Positions 36,410-44,925 of a DNA stretch of 64,000 nucleotides are shown in pieces (the first letter of the stretch is position 1; each line of letters starts with the position of its first letter). The DNA is from Candidatus Firestoneibacteriota bacterium (GTDB lineage Bacteria > Oederibacteriota > D2-FULL-39-29 > CAIOVX01): NCBI GenBank assembly GCA_903861835.1, contig CAIOVX010000087.1, forward strand, positions 22,883 to 86,882. Reading direction: 5' to 3'. The translations under genes were made by a program, and so were the position numbers. Under the pieces are notes generated by a model. It did not search any database and was not told the DNA's origin. It saw only the letters and a program-made list of their open reading frames with translations.

Positions 36410-36440
36410 AAAAAAAGGGCCGCGGAGAACCGCGGCCCTT
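36410..36440 (-). terminator. Intrinsic terminator after secreted-protein gene 2
   Basis: Nine-base-pair stem GGGCCGCGG (36417-36425) with CCGCGGCCC (36430-36438), extended by A-T pairs, loop AGAA, and a seven-T run on the minus strand. It closes the gene at 36460-37056. It is nearly identical to the terminator at 37143-37172. Confidence 0.9.
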
Positions 36441-36459
36441 GTGTTCGCAAAATTTATCC

Positions 36460-37056
36460 TTATTCTGTTTTCTTTTCTTTCTTCGCATCCGGCTTCGCAG
36501 TCTTATCATCGCCGCCGCCATTCAGTTTCTCAAGATCATCAGCGCCCATAAGCTGTATGTTTCCTATGTACAACTCGTTAATCAATTTCCCGTTAATGTT
36601 CCACTGTTTCAATTTTGTTTTCCAGTCTATCGCCGCGCCGTTATTTGAGCACGCGCCGGTAAGTTCAACCTCTATGGCATGCTTGCCGGGAGCGAACATC
36701 AAAGGCTGATCAAACCTGCTCTTATAATCGCTTCCTTGGGGTTTTACTGTAAGGATTAAACCCATCGGGGTTTTACCCGGGTTAATATACTCGAACCTTA
36801 AGAAATCAAAACCGTCCCAAACACCTTTCTTCGGCTGAAACTCGCCGAAACACACTTCCTCGGGGTATTTCGCAGCTTCCACTTTCAAACTCACTCCGCC
36901 CTTGGAAAAGGACTTCTCTTCAGAAAGATTCATTGTGCAATTGTTCGTGTCGTTCGGCAGCTCTCCCTTCTCGACACTCAGCAGATTTGCCTTCTTAGCA
37001 AAAGCCAAACCTGAAATCAGCAATATCGCCGCAAGAAAAACCATCATCTTTCTCAT
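36460..37056 (-). CDS. Secreted protein of a tandem paralogous pair (copy 2)
   Basis: A 198-residue exported protein with a Sec signal (about 1-20, ending AFA). The mature part is acidic and Lys-rich, with beta-sheet character: KGELPNDT, FSKGGVSLKVEA, GVWDGFDFLRFEY, and the conserved block QPLMFAPGKHAIEVELTG, followed by a short Asp/Lys-rich tail. The pattern suggests a jelly-roll or carbohydrate-binding fold, but I cannot name a family. It shares most of its residues with the upstream gene at 37194-37793 (by eye, not by alignment). Each gene has its own terminator, so both are monocistronic. The N-terminal segments differ most. Confidence 0.75.
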   Translation of the reverse strand: MRKMMVFLAAILLISGLAFAKKANLLSVEKGELPNDTNNCTMNLSEEKSFSKGGVSLKVEAAKYPEEVCFGEFQPKKGVWDGFDFLRFEYINPGKTPMGLILTVKPQGSDYKSRFDQPLMFAPGKHAIEVELTGACSNNGAAIDWKTKLKQWNINGKLINELYIGNIQLMGADDLEKLNGGGDDKTAKPDAKKEKKTE

Positions 37057-37142
37057 ACTGCCTCCTGTTTTAAATCATGACATTTAGGTAGAAACTATTA
37101 ACATGTTATACCAGTTCATTATACATTTCAACACCTTTTTTG

Positions 37143-37172
37143 AAAAAAAGGGCCGCGGAAAACCGCGGCCCC
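37143..37172 (-). terminator. Intrinsic terminator after secreted-protein gene 1
   Basis: Nine-base-pair stem GGGCCGCGG (37150-37158) with CCGCGGCCC (37163-37171), a four-base loop and a seven-base T run on the minus strand. Nearly the same sequence as the terminator at 36410-36440, so the duplication included the terminator. Confidence 0.9.
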
Positions 37173-37193
37173 GTGAATACCTGTTCCTACCTG

Positions 37194-37793
37194 CTATTCC
37201 TTTGCAGGTTTCGCGTCTTTCTTTGCCGGCTTCTCATCGCCGCCGCCGTTCAGTTTTTCAAGGTCATCCGCGCCCAAAAGCTGGACGTTCCCTATATAGA
37301 GCGGCCCGTTCAGTTTCCCGTTAATGTTCCACTGTACCAGCTTCTTCTTCCAGTCTATCGCGGCGCCATTATTGGAACAGGCTCCGGTAAGTTCAACTTC
37401 TATAGCATGCTTGCCGGGAGCAAACATAAGCGGCTGGTCTAATCTGGTCTGATAATCACTGCCTGCCGGCTTAACCGTGAGAATCATCCCCACTGGAGCC
37501 TTGCCCGGATTTGAATACTCGAATCTTAAATAATCAAAACCGTCCCATACGCCTTTTTTAGGCTGGTATTCCCCAAAATAGACAGCAGTCTCAGAAGGAT
37601 ATTTTGGCGCTTCCACCTTTAAACTTACGCCGCCCTTACTAAATGCAACTTCTTCCGAAAGGTTGACTATAACTCCTCCGCCAACATCATTGGGAAGTTC
37701 TCCTTTCTCGACATTCATAACATTAGCTTTCTTAGCAGCAGCCAGACCAAATACCAGAAACAGAACAGCGGTGACAAGCATTAACTTTTTCAT
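37194..37793 (-). CDS. Secreted protein of a tandem paralogous pair (copy 1)
   Basis: A 199-residue exported protein, close relative of the gene at 36460-37056. Sec signal about 1-20 (ending LAAA). Shared blocks: VEKGELPND, FSKGGVSLKVEAPKYP, YQPKKGVWDGFDYLRFEY, DQPLMFAPGKHAIEVELTG, GAAIDWKKKLVQWNINGK and GADDLEKLNGGGD. The tail is rich in Lys, Asp and Ala. GGAGG precedes the ATG. The preceding 120 bases contain A/T-rich stretches but no convincing promoter. The function is unknown. The recurrent W/D/F-rich strands could be a glycan-binding fold. Confidence 0.75.
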   Translation of the reverse strand: MKKLMLVTAVLFLVFGLAAAKKANVMNVEKGELPNDVGGGVIVNLSEEVAFSKGGVSLKVEAPKYPSETAVYFGEYQPKKGVWDGFDYLRFEYSNPGKAPVGMILTVKPAGSDYQTRLDQPLMFAPGKHAIEVELTGACSNNGAAIDWKKKLVQWNINGKLNGPLYIGNVQLLGADDLEKLNGGGDEKPAKKDAKPAKE

Positions 37794-37912
37794 ATTTCCT
37801 CCTTTTTTGCGCCTCCGAGCGCTTTGACTGTTAATAATCTACCACTATTTTCAATTCCTTTCACTATAATAAACAAGTTTCTTCCTATTTCCTTCACGCT
37901 TAAACTTCGAAC

Positions 37913-39079
37913 TTAGAAGACTTCCCCGGCACCGTCAGCGGAATTGACGACCCAGAACTCCGGAGTCAATCCTGTTCTTTTAGGATATTCTTGTGCTAAT
38001 TTGTCTTCCAGCTCCTTTATCGCGGAATTCCTTACCATACTTATAGTACATCCTCCAAAACCCCCGCCGATTATCCTGGTGCCGTAAACGCCTTCAACGC
38101 TGTCGGAAATATCCGCCATGGCGTTTATTTCCGGGCAGCTTATTTCAAAGATATCCCTCATGCTGCGGAAAGATTCGCGCTGGATCCTGCCTATTGCTTC
38201 AAGGTCGTTGCTTTTCAGGGCTTCCGCGGCTTTTTTCACCCTGTCTATTTCGTAAATCACATGCTCCGCCCTTTTGCGGGCCGGCAGCGGGACTTTACCC
38301 TTATTCTTTTCAAATACTTCAATGCTTACATCCCGGAGCCCACGGACTTTGGGGTCAAGTTTCCTGAATATTTCCGCCGCCTGCGTGCACTGCTGCCTTC
38401 TGAGATTATACTCGGAGCCGGCAAGAGTACGCTCTTTCTTTGTATCCGCGATAAAAAAGGAAATATCCTCAAACTTCATAGGAATAAGTTCGTAGCTCAA
38501 GTCCGCGCAATCCAAAAAGAGCAGGTGCCCCTTTTTGCTCATTGCCGACGCGAACTGATCCATAATTCCGCACATCACGCCGACAAATTTGTTCTCGGCC
38601 TTCTGGCAATACTTTACGAGTTCAATATCGGAAAGTTTAACGCCCTGCATCGCCCTGATTGCCGTGCAGACCGCAACTTCCAGCGCCGCCGAGGAACTCA
38701 TGCCTCCGCCCTGCGGGATATTTCCGCCAAAAACCATGTTCATGCCTTTAAGATGGAAACCGTCCTCCAGCAGGACACTGAACACTCCCATGAGATAATT
38801 CGCCCATTTCTGATTTTCGCTGAACTTAAGCGAACCAAGTTTAATTTCAAAGGGCTGCTTATAGTCAACTGAATAGAGCGACAGAATATCGTCTTGCCTG
38901 ACTGAAGCCGCGACAAGTATTTCCCGGTCAACCGCGCAGGGAAGTACAAAACCCAGGTTGTAATCGGTATGCCCCCCGATAACATTTATCCTTCCCGGTC
39001 CGCCAAAAACACGCGGCTCCCCCGCCGAAGGGTAGAGCGCTTTAAAGCGATTCTTCAACGCGTTAATGTTTTCCTTCAT
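37913..39079 (-). CDS. galK: Galactokinase (altered galactose-binding motif)
   Basis: A 388-residue GHMP-family galactokinase of the Leloir pathway. The N-terminal signature is GPGRINVIGGHTDYN, where the common form is IGEHTDYN; the position of the conserved Glu is Gly (codon GGG). The ATP motif PQGGGMSSSAALEVA and the C-terminal GTRIIGGGFGGCTISMV are intact. It overlaps galT by four bases (ATGA). The galE-galT-galK order on the minus strand gives a complete minimal Leloir operon with no galM. Confidence 0.9.
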   Translation of the reverse strand: MKENINALKNRFKALYPSAGEPRVFGGPGRINVIGGHTDYNLGFVLPCAVDREILVAASVRQDDILSLYSVDYKQPFEIKLGSLKFSENQKWANYLMGVFSVLLEDGFHLKGMNMVFGGNIPQGGGMSSSAALEVAVCTAIRAMQGVKLSDIELVKYCQKAENKFVGVMCGIMDQFASAMSKKGHLLFLDCADLSYELIPMKFEDISFFIADTKKERTLAGSEYNLRRQQCTQAAEIFRKLDPKVRGLRDVSIEVFEKNKGKVPLPARKRAEHVIYEIDRVKKAAEALKSNDLEAIGRIQRESFRSMRDIFEISCPEINAMADISDSVEGVYGTRIIGGGFGGCTISMVRNSAIKELEDKLAQEYPKRTGLTPEFWVVNSADGAGEVF

Positions 39080-40065
39080 TTCTTTCCTTTTCTTCCGGTC
39101 TTTATTTTCCTTAGTTCGGCGGCCTTTTCCTCTGCCAGTGTATCGTTAATAAAAGACCCGGCTCCCGCCTCGCATCCCGCAAGATACTTCAGTTTCTTCG
39201 CGGTCCGAAGCGGCGGATAAAACTCCACGTGCCAGTGGAAGGAATCATGTTTCTTTCCGTCAGTCGGCGCCTGGTGCATTACCATTATATAGGGGAAAGA
39301 GATGCCGAAAAGACCGTCGTACTTAAGCAGCAGAGTTTTCAATATTTCCGCGAAGCCCTGCAGGTCTTTTTCCGAGAATTCCGCCAAAGAAGCGCGATGC
39401 TTCTTTGACATTATATGAACTTCGTAAGGGTACCTTGCGTAAAAAGGTATGAAGGCAGTCATCTCCTTGTTCTCGCAGACAATCCTTTTGGCGTCTTTCT
39501 TTTCCTGCTTCAGAATGTCGCAGAAGAGGCAGCGCCCTGTCTTCCTCTTATGTTTTTTTGCGGCAGAAAGTTCTTTCTCAATTTTTGGCGGGATATATGG
39601 GAAAGCATATATCTGCCCGTGCGGGTGGTGCAGAGTAACCCCGTTTGCCTCTCCCTTATTTTCAAAGATAAAGACATATTTTACGAAATCCCTGCGGCCC
39701 AGATCTTCATACCTGTCCTTCCAAACCTTTACCAGTTTGTAAATCTCGTCAACCGGTTGGCCGGCAAGTGCCGCGGCATGCTTTGAAGTAAAAACAACAA
39801 CCTCACATATGCCTCTCGCCGGCTTTACCGGTGAGAGTTTTGTCGGTTTTACAGCCGGGAGGGGAGCGTTCTGCTGAAGAGACGGAAACTTATTCTCAAA
39901 AACGGCAATTTCATAAGATTCAGAGGGTATCTCAGTAGGAAACTTCCCTTTTTTAGTCGGACAGAGAGGGCAAAAATCTGCAGGCGGCAGGAACGTGCGG
40001 TCCTGCCTGTGGGTGGCAGTAATTACCCACTCCTCCAGCATTGGATTCCATCTGAGTTCTGACAT
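39076..40065 (-). CDS. galT: Galactose-1-phosphate uridylyltransferase
   Basis: A 329-residue class I GalT. A zinc-site CPLC (Cys32 and Cys35) lies near the N-terminus. The catalytic histidine is in LHHPHGQIYAFPY (H-P-H-G-Q). A second zinc/histidine region reads FHWHVEFYPP. It swaps UMP between UDP-glucose and galactose-1-phosphate. It starts 30 bases after galE and its stop overlaps galK. All motifs are intact. Confidence 0.95.
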   Translation of the reverse strand: MSELRWNPMLEEWVITATHRQDRTFLPPADFCPLCPTKKGKFPTEIPSESYEIAVFENKFPSLQQNAPLPAVKPTKLSPVKPARGICEVVVFTSKHAAALAGQPVDEIYKLVKVWKDRYEDLGRRDFVKYVFIFENKGEANGVTLHHPHGQIYAFPYIPPKIEKELSAAKKHKRKTGRCLFCDILKQEKKDAKRIVCENKEMTAFIPFYARYPYEVHIMSKKHRASLAEFSEKDLQGFAEILKTLLLKYDGLFGISFPYIMVMHQAPTDGKKHDSFHWHVEFYPPLRTAKKLKYLAGCEAGAGSFINDTLAEEKAAELRKIKTGRKGKK

Positions 40066-40094
40066 TAAATTCCCTCCGGAAACCTGCTCGCGCT

Positions 40095-41030
40095 TCAGTT
40101 CCTTTCGGACTTAAAATATTCTACCGTCTCGCCGATTCCCTCGTCTAGACCTGTCAGCGGTTTCCAGCCGAGCACCTTCTTTGCTTTCCGCCAGTTAAGC
40201 AGGCTCTTTCTTATATCCCCGGCGCGATGGGGGCCGTAATTGGGGTTTGCTTTCATTCCAAACACTTTGGTAATTCTGGAGTAAAGTTGATTCACATCGG
40301 TGGCAATGCCTGTTCCTATATTGAACCCGCCTGTTGCCGCAGACCTAAGCGCCAGGAGATTTGCCCTCGCGACATCTTTGCAATAAACATAATCCCTTAT
40401 GTATTTTCCGTCGCCGTTGATTACGCAGGTTTCCCTGCGCAGCAGTTTTTTGCAAAAGATCGCCACCACTCCGGCCTCTCCGTGAGGGTCCTGTCTCGGG
40501 CCGTAAACATTGGAATAACGCAGCGCCGTATAGCGAAGCCCGTACTCGTTGAAATAAAATCTGAGATACCATTCCATCACAGCCTTTGAAATACCATAGG
40601 GAGAATCAGGATTGAGGGGATAGGATTCGTTTGCCGGACACTTCGCGCTGCCTCCATAGACCGTGCCGCCGGAAGACGCAAAGATAAATTTTTTAACCTT
40701 ATTTCTGGCCGCGTAATCGAGCAGGTTAAGGGCGCCTGTGATATTAATCCCGGCGTCCTCCAAAGGAAGCCGGACAGACCTGGAGACGCTGATCTGGGCG
40801 GCTTCGTGTATTATGTAGTGCGGAGAAAACTTTTTCAAAGCAGGAAGCAGTGCCGGAGCAGTTATATCCACGCGCGTGAATTTCGCCTTCGGATTAACAT
40901 TCTTTCTTTTGCCGCTGCTTAAATTATCAAAAACCGCGACCTGATACCCGTTCTTTATAAGCAAGTCCGTAATATGCGAGCCAATGAAACCTGCCCCGCC
41001 TGTGACAACCACGCGCTCTTTAGCCGCCAT
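40095..41030 (-). CDS. galE: UDP-glucose 4-epimerase / NAD-dependent epimerase
   Basis: A 311-residue short-chain epimerase. The NAD-binding GGAGFIGSHITDLL and the catalytic Y-x3-K (SPYGISKAVMEWYL) are clear. It interconverts UDP-glucose and UDP-galactose. The context with galT and galK supports the GalE assignment over related UDP-sugar epimerases. It is the first gene of the galactose operon. Confidence 0.92.
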   Translation of the reverse strand: MAAKERVVVTGGAGFIGSHITDLLIKNGYQVAVFDNLSSGKRKNVNPKAKFTRVDITAPALLPALKKFSPHYIIHEAAQISVSRSVRLPLEDAGINITGALNLLDYAARNKVKKFIFASSGGTVYGGSAKCPANESYPLNPDSPYGISKAVMEWYLRFYFNEYGLRYTALRYSNVYGPRQDPHGEAGVVAIFCKKLLRRETCVINGDGKYIRDYVYCKDVARANLLALRSAATGGFNIGTGIATDVNQLYSRITKVFGMKANPNYGPHRAGDIRKSLLNWRKAKKVLGWKPLTGLDEGIGETVEYFKSERN

Positions 41031-41078
41031 TCACGCCCCCTGTTTTAATTCTTGTAATCCTGTCTTCAATTATTCCGG

Positions 41079-41246
41079 TTAAGCTTTACGGTCTTCTGTC
41101 TTCCGTCCTCTGTCTTCCGTCCTCTGTCTTCCGTCCTCTGTCTTCCGTCCTCTGCCTTCCGTCTTCCCCTTGGCCCAGGAGTAGTAAACCAAGTATCTTC
41201 CGTCTTTTAAGGTCACGACTTCCTTTTTCAGTTTTTTCGCCTTCAT
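41079..41246 (-). CDS. Small protein with repeat-derived C-terminus
   Basis: A 55-residue protein. GGAGG lies six bases before the ATG at 41246. The first half is MKAKKLKKEVVTLKDGRYLV followed by YYSWAKGK and looks like an independent small conserved protein. The second half is built from word repeats, GRKTEDGRQRTEDRGRKTED. The repeat region corresponds to 14-base tandem units at 41091-41166. The repeat reads through in frame, so it may have extended an originally shorter protein. No function can be named. Confidence 0.55.
   Translation of the reverse strand: MKAKKLKKEVVTLKDGRYLVYYSWAKGKTEGRGRKTEDGRQRTEDRGRKTEDRKA
41091..41166. repeat. 14-base tandem repeat in a small ORF
   Basis: About five copies of a CTTCCGTCCTCTGT unit, with small changes at the ends. 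It lies inside the small ORF at 41079-41246. There are no spacers, so it is not a CRISPR array. Confidence 0.85.
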
Positions 41247-41322
41247 TACCGCCCTCCGCAGCCAAAGCTCAAAAAGTCCTAATCTGCGCAATCTATCTTT
41301 CTATCAGCGTGATCGACTGAAG

Positions 41323-42288
41323 TCATTCAATGCCATACTCCTTCATCTTTCTCCATAAAGTTGAGCGAGAGATTCCCAGATATCTTGCCGCAACCGTGTG
41401 ATTGTTTCCGGTAAGTGAAAGAGTTTCGGCTATAAGTTTTTTTTCCATTTCTGATATCTTGATAAACTTCCCGCCTTTAATGAGAGTTTCAACCCGGCCG
41501 GAATCTCCGGAAGAAAGCAGCGGCTGCCCCGGAATGGACGGAGGCAGAGAGGCTTTTGTAATCATATTATTATCAGAGAAAACTACCGCGTGTTTGATGG
41601 TATTCTGCAATTCGCGCACGTTTCCCGGATAATCGTAATTCATAAGCACCGCGAGCGCTTCGTCGGAAATTCTTAAAACATCCTTGCCGCTCTCGTTGTT
41701 GTACTTCTCGAGGAAGGCCCTGATCAGGACCGGTATGTCCTCCTTCCGGTCGCGAAGAGGCGGGACATTAAGCATTACCACATTCAGCCTGAAGAAAAGA
41801 TCTTCTCTGAACCTTCCCGCTTCTATCTCCTTCCGGAGGTCCTTGTTCGTCGCGGCTACTATTCTCACATTCACTTTCTTGGTTTCGGTGTCGCCAACGC
41901 GCCTTACCTGACCGTCATCAAGAACTCGAAGCAGCTTCGCCTGGAGCGAGAGATTCATGTCCCCGATTTCGTCAAGAAAAAGCGTACCCTGATTTGCCAC
42001 TTCAAGCAAGCCGCGTTTGTCGGCATTTGCTCCGGTAAACGCGCCTTTCTTATAGCCAAAAAGCTCGCTCTCAAGCAGCGTCTCGGGGATGGCTGAACAG
42101 TTGAGGGCCACAAAAGGGGCGTCGGCCCGTTTACTCAGCCTGTGAATGGCGTTAGCCATTACTTCTTTCCCAGATCCCGTCTCCCCGGTAATCAGGACAG
42201 TACTGTCCGTGGGGGCAACTCGGGCAACGGCGTTAAAGACCTTTTTAATGGCCTGGCTTTTGCCGACTATTTGCTCGTTTATTGTCAT
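41323..42288 (-). CDS. Sigma-54-dependent transcriptional activator lacking a sensor domain
   Basis: A 321-residue NtrC-type activator that starts directly at the AAA+ domain. Walker A is GETGSGKE (35-42), the sigma-54 contact motif GAFTGA (82-87) is intact, and Walker B is [10 protein letters not shown] Fis-type helix-turn-helix ends the protein ([20 protein letters not shown]). There is no receiver, PAS or GAF domain in front. The start overlaps the comEA-like stop (ATGA). Activity may depend on expression level or on a separate partner. Sigma-54 itself was not seen in this window. Confidence 0.9.
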   Translation of the reverse strand: MTINEQIVGKSQAIKKVFNAVARVAPTDSTVLITGETGSGKEVMANAIHRLSKRADAPFVALNCSAIPETLLESELFGYKKGAFTGANADKRGLLEVANQGTLFLDEIGDMNLSLQAKLLRVLDDGQVRRVGDTETKKVNVRIVAATNKDLRKEIEAGRFREDLFFRLNVVMLNVPPLRDRKEDIPVLIRAFLEKYNNESGKDVLRISDEALAVLMNYDYPGNVRELQNTIKHAVVFSDNNMITKASLPPSIPGQPLLSSGDSGRVETLIKGGKFIKISEMEKKLIAETLSLTGNNHTVAARYLGISRSTLWRKMKEYGIE

Positions 42289-42623
42289 TTATTTCCCACT
42301 TTGAATTTTGCTTTGAGTTTAGTCAGCCTTGCCGGCGTCAGACCAGAGACGCTGCCAAGGTCATCCATTTTTTCGAAAGGACCGTGCTTTTCACGGTACT
42401 TGATTATCGCTGCTGCCGTAACAGAACCAATCCCGCCTGTTGCCTCAAGTTCCTTGAAACCGGCGGTGTTGATGTCGGCCAAAGCATACCCTGCCGCAAA
42501 GGCCGGCACGGAACCGGATGAACTTATCCGGTAACAGCTTACGGGAGCGAGGTTTAAGGCGAAAACTGCCGCCAGAAGGATGCAAAGAGCATATGCAAGA
42601 TACCTTAGAGGGTTTTTCTTCAT
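42285..42623 (-). CDS. ComEA-type helix-hairpin-helix protein
   Basis: A 112-residue exported or membrane-anchored protein. An N-terminal hydrophobic segment (about 9-25) is followed by a double helix-hairpin-helix domain ([30 protein letters not shown], quoted in part). ComEA binds DNA at the surface during natural transformation; single-HhH relatives also have other DNA-binding roles. No other competence gene lies here. It overlaps pth upstream and the sigma-54 activator downstream, each by four bases. Confidence 0.9.
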   Translation of the reverse strand: MKKNPLRYLAYALCILLAAVFALNLAPVSCYRISSSGSVPAFAAGYALADINTAGFKELEATGGIGSVTAAAIIKYREKHGPFEKMDDLGSVSGLTPARLTKLKAKFKVGNK

Positions 42624-43168
42624 CTGTTAAACCTGTTCATAGCCTCTTCAACCGAAATAGTGAGGAGCTGTTCGGCGGCCAGCGCCGCCTGCCTGACCGA
42701 GTTTTCGTAGGCCTCATTTTCTTCTTTTGTGAATTTCGAAAGGACAAAACTTACGGTATCAGCTCTTTTGTTTTCCGAGGAAATACCGACGCGTATGCGC
42801 GTAAATTCGTTGGTTCCGAGTTTTTCAATGCAGGATTGAATTCCTTTATGACCCGCGCTGCCTCCGCCTGCCTTCACCCGGATTACGCCAAGCGGCAGGT
42901 CCAGCTCGTCATGAACGACAATAATGTCTTTTACGGGGATTGAGAATTTCTTGGAGAGGCATACCGCGGCTTCGCCGCTTAAGTTCATAAAAGTCTGCGG
43001 CCTGGCGAGAACGGCTGAACCGTTCCCGCCAAGGACCGCGAAACATTCTTCTCTTGTTACTTTAATCTTAAGTGTTGCCGCCAGCGCGTTTAAAACATCG
43101 AACCCGGCGTTATGCCGCGTCCCGATATATTCTTTCCCGGGGTTCCCGAGGCCGATAATAAGTTTCAT
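42620..43168 (-). CDS. pth: Peptidyl-tRNA hydrolase
   Basis: A 182-residue Pth that frees tRNA from stalled peptidyl-tRNA. The N-terminal GLGNPGKEYIGTRHNAGFDV holds the catalytic His, and later VHDELDLPLG and GGSAGHKGIQSC are conserved. It lies 26 bases after rplY, the usual neighbour. Confidence 0.96.
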   Translation of the reverse strand: MKLIIGLGNPGKEYIGTRHNAGFDVLNALAATLKIKVTREECFAVLGGNGSAVLARPQTFMNLSGEAAVCLSKKFSIPVKDIIVVHDELDLPLGVIRVKAGGGSAGHKGIQSCIEKLGTNEFTRIRVGISSENKRADTVSFVLSKFTKEENEAYENSVRQAALAAEQLLTISVEEAMNRFNR

Positions 43169-43194
43169 ACGCCTGCCGTTTCGAGTTTGAAAAG

Positions 43195-43923
43195 TTACTT
43201 CTTGGAGTCTTCTTTCTTGGCCTCGCCCTTACCTTCGGCTTTGGCTTCCGGCTTCGCGCCGCCCTTCTCAGCTTCAGCGGCCGCTTTCTTCTCTTCTCTC
43301 TCTTTCTCTCCGATAACTTCAGGTCCGGTGGGAGCGCCTTCGGCGGGTGCCGCGACTTCTTCCTCGACCTTAGGTATGGAGACAAGCAGAACCGTCTCGT
43401 TTAAGTCGTCCACAATGGTAATGCCTTCCGCAACTTTCAGATCCTTAACGTGAACTGTATCGCCGAGATTTAGCGCAGAAATGTCCACTTCAATGGATTC
43501 CGGCAGTTTCGCGGGCAGACACTTGATGTCTATTTCGCGCAGGTGGAACTCGAGTATACCTCCGAGTTTCACGCCGGGTGCTTCGCCCTTTATGATAACC
43601 GGCACCTTGACGCCGATAGGCTCGTTCATGTTGACAGAGTAAAGATCCACGTGTATCAGGTTTCCGCTGACCGGGTGGACCTGTACTTCCTTGAGCATCG
43701 CCATTTCATCGCCTTTGCCCTCAACCTTGACGTTCAGCAGCATATTCATTCCCGCTTTGGAATGCATTATCTTCTGAATGTCCTTCGCCACTAGCGTGAG
43801 CATTTCCGCTTCCCTCTTCTTTCCGTAAAGGACCGCCGGAACAAAAGAATTCACGCGGGATTGATGCGCCGGGCCTTTGCCTTTACTCTCCCTAACTTTA
43901 GCTGACAAATCTACTTTTTCCAT
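43195..43923 (-). CDS. rplY: 50S ribosomal protein L25 (Ctc family)
   Basis: A 242-residue long-form L25/Ctc. The N-terminal 5S rRNA-binding domain is followed by the beta-rich TL5-type C-terminal domain (VPVIIKGEAPGVKLGGILEFHLREI region). The end is a low-complexity tail rich in Glu, Lys and Ala. The prs-rplY-pth order is common in bacteria and supports the call. Confidence 0.95.
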   Translation of the reverse strand: MEKVDLSAKVRESKGKGPAHQSRVNSFVPAVLYGKKREAEMLTLVAKDIQKIMHSKAGMNMLLNVKVEGKGDEMAMLKEVQVHPVSGNLIHVDLYSVNMNEPIGVKVPVIIKGEAPGVKLGGILEFHLREIDIKCLPAKLPESIEVDISALNLGDTVHVKDLKVAEGITIVDDLNETVLLVSIPKVEEEVAAPAEGAPTGPEVIGEKEREEKKAAAEAEKGGAKPEAKAEGKGEAKKEDSKK

Positions 43924-43980
43924 TTACTTCCTCCAATTTCATCTGATCGCGCAGATAACCGCAGTTGACGCCTTAAATTA

Positions 43981-44925
43981 TCACCTGAACAACCTGCTGA
44001 CCGATGTTTCATTATGAATGCTCCTAATGGCTTCCCCCAGTACTTCCGCCACAGAAACAACCTTTATTTTGTGTATGGCCTTAGCCGCCTCGTTAAGAGG
44101 TATAGTGTCTGTAACAACAACTTCTTTGATTACCGAGTTATTTAGTTTCTCAACGGCGCTGCCCGAAAGCACCGGGTGCGTGCAGCAAGCGTAGACATCT
44201 TTTGCGCCTTTCTTCTTCAAAAAGAGGGCTGCCTCGCACATCGTGCCGGCCGTTGAAATCATATCGTCCGGAATTAGGACATTCTTGCCCGTAACTTCTC
44301 CTATGAGATTAAGCGCTTCTACATGAGTTGAACCGTAACGCCTCTTATCTACTATTGCCACCGGGCAGCCCAGCCGCTCGGCAAAACTCCTGGCCATCTT
44401 CACGCCGCCCATGTCGGAAGCGCAGATCGCGAGGTCAGGTATTTTTTTCTTTACAAAATACCTGGTCAAGACCGGCTCCGCCTGCAAATGATCGCAGGGA
44501 ATATCAAAGAAACCCTGCAGCTGCGCGGCGTGCAAGTCCATCGCCACCACCCTGCTCGCGCCGGCCGAGGTCAAGAGATTTGCCACCAACTTGGCGCTTA
44601 TCGCCACCCTCGGTTGATCTTTTCTGTCCTGTCTCGCGTAGCCGTAATAAGGTATAACCGCCGTGATCCTTTTCGCGGAAGACCGTTTAAAAGCGTCTAT
44701 CATCAGAAGCAGTTCCATTAAAGTTTCGTTAACCGGAGCGCTCGTAGGCTGAATAAGATAGCAGTCAGCCCCGCGAACATTCTCGTCTATCTTCGCCCAA
44801 ATCTCGCCGTCCGGAAATTTCTTTATGCTCATCCGGCTCTCTTTTATATGAAGGTGCCGGCAGATTTTTTTTGTGAGGTCAGTATTTGCCGTGCCGCCGA
44901 AGATCTTTATTTTGGCGTCAAACAT
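43981..44925 (-). CDS. prs: Ribose-phosphate pyrophosphokinase
   Basis: A 314-residue PRPP synthase. Catalytic and PRPP-loop motifs are clear: VKMARSFAERLGCPVAIVDKRR and LIPDDMISTAGTM, the PRPP loop. It supplies PRPP for nucleotide, histidine and NAD synthesis. It overlaps the GlmU-like gene by eight bases and precedes rplY. Confidence 0.96.
   Translation of the reverse strand: MFDAKIKIFGGTANTDLTKKICRHLHIKESRMSIKKFPDGEIWAKIDENVRGADCYLIQPTSAPVNETLMELLLMIDAFKRSSAKRITAVIPYYGYARQDRKDQPRVAISAKLVANLLTSAGASRVVAMDLHAAQLQGFFDIPCDHLQAEPVLTRYFVKKKIPDLAICASDMGGVKMARSFAERLGCPVAIVDKRRYGSTHVEALNLIGEVTGKNVLIPDDMISTAGTMCEAALFLKKKGAKDVYACCTHPVLSGSAVEKLNNSVIKEVVVTDTIPLNEAAKAIHKIKVVSVAEVLGEAIRSIHNETSVSRLFR

Noticed and set aside
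41091..41166. Possible CRISPR array
   Set aside because: The 14-base units are directly adjacent with no unique spacers, and no cas gene lies near.
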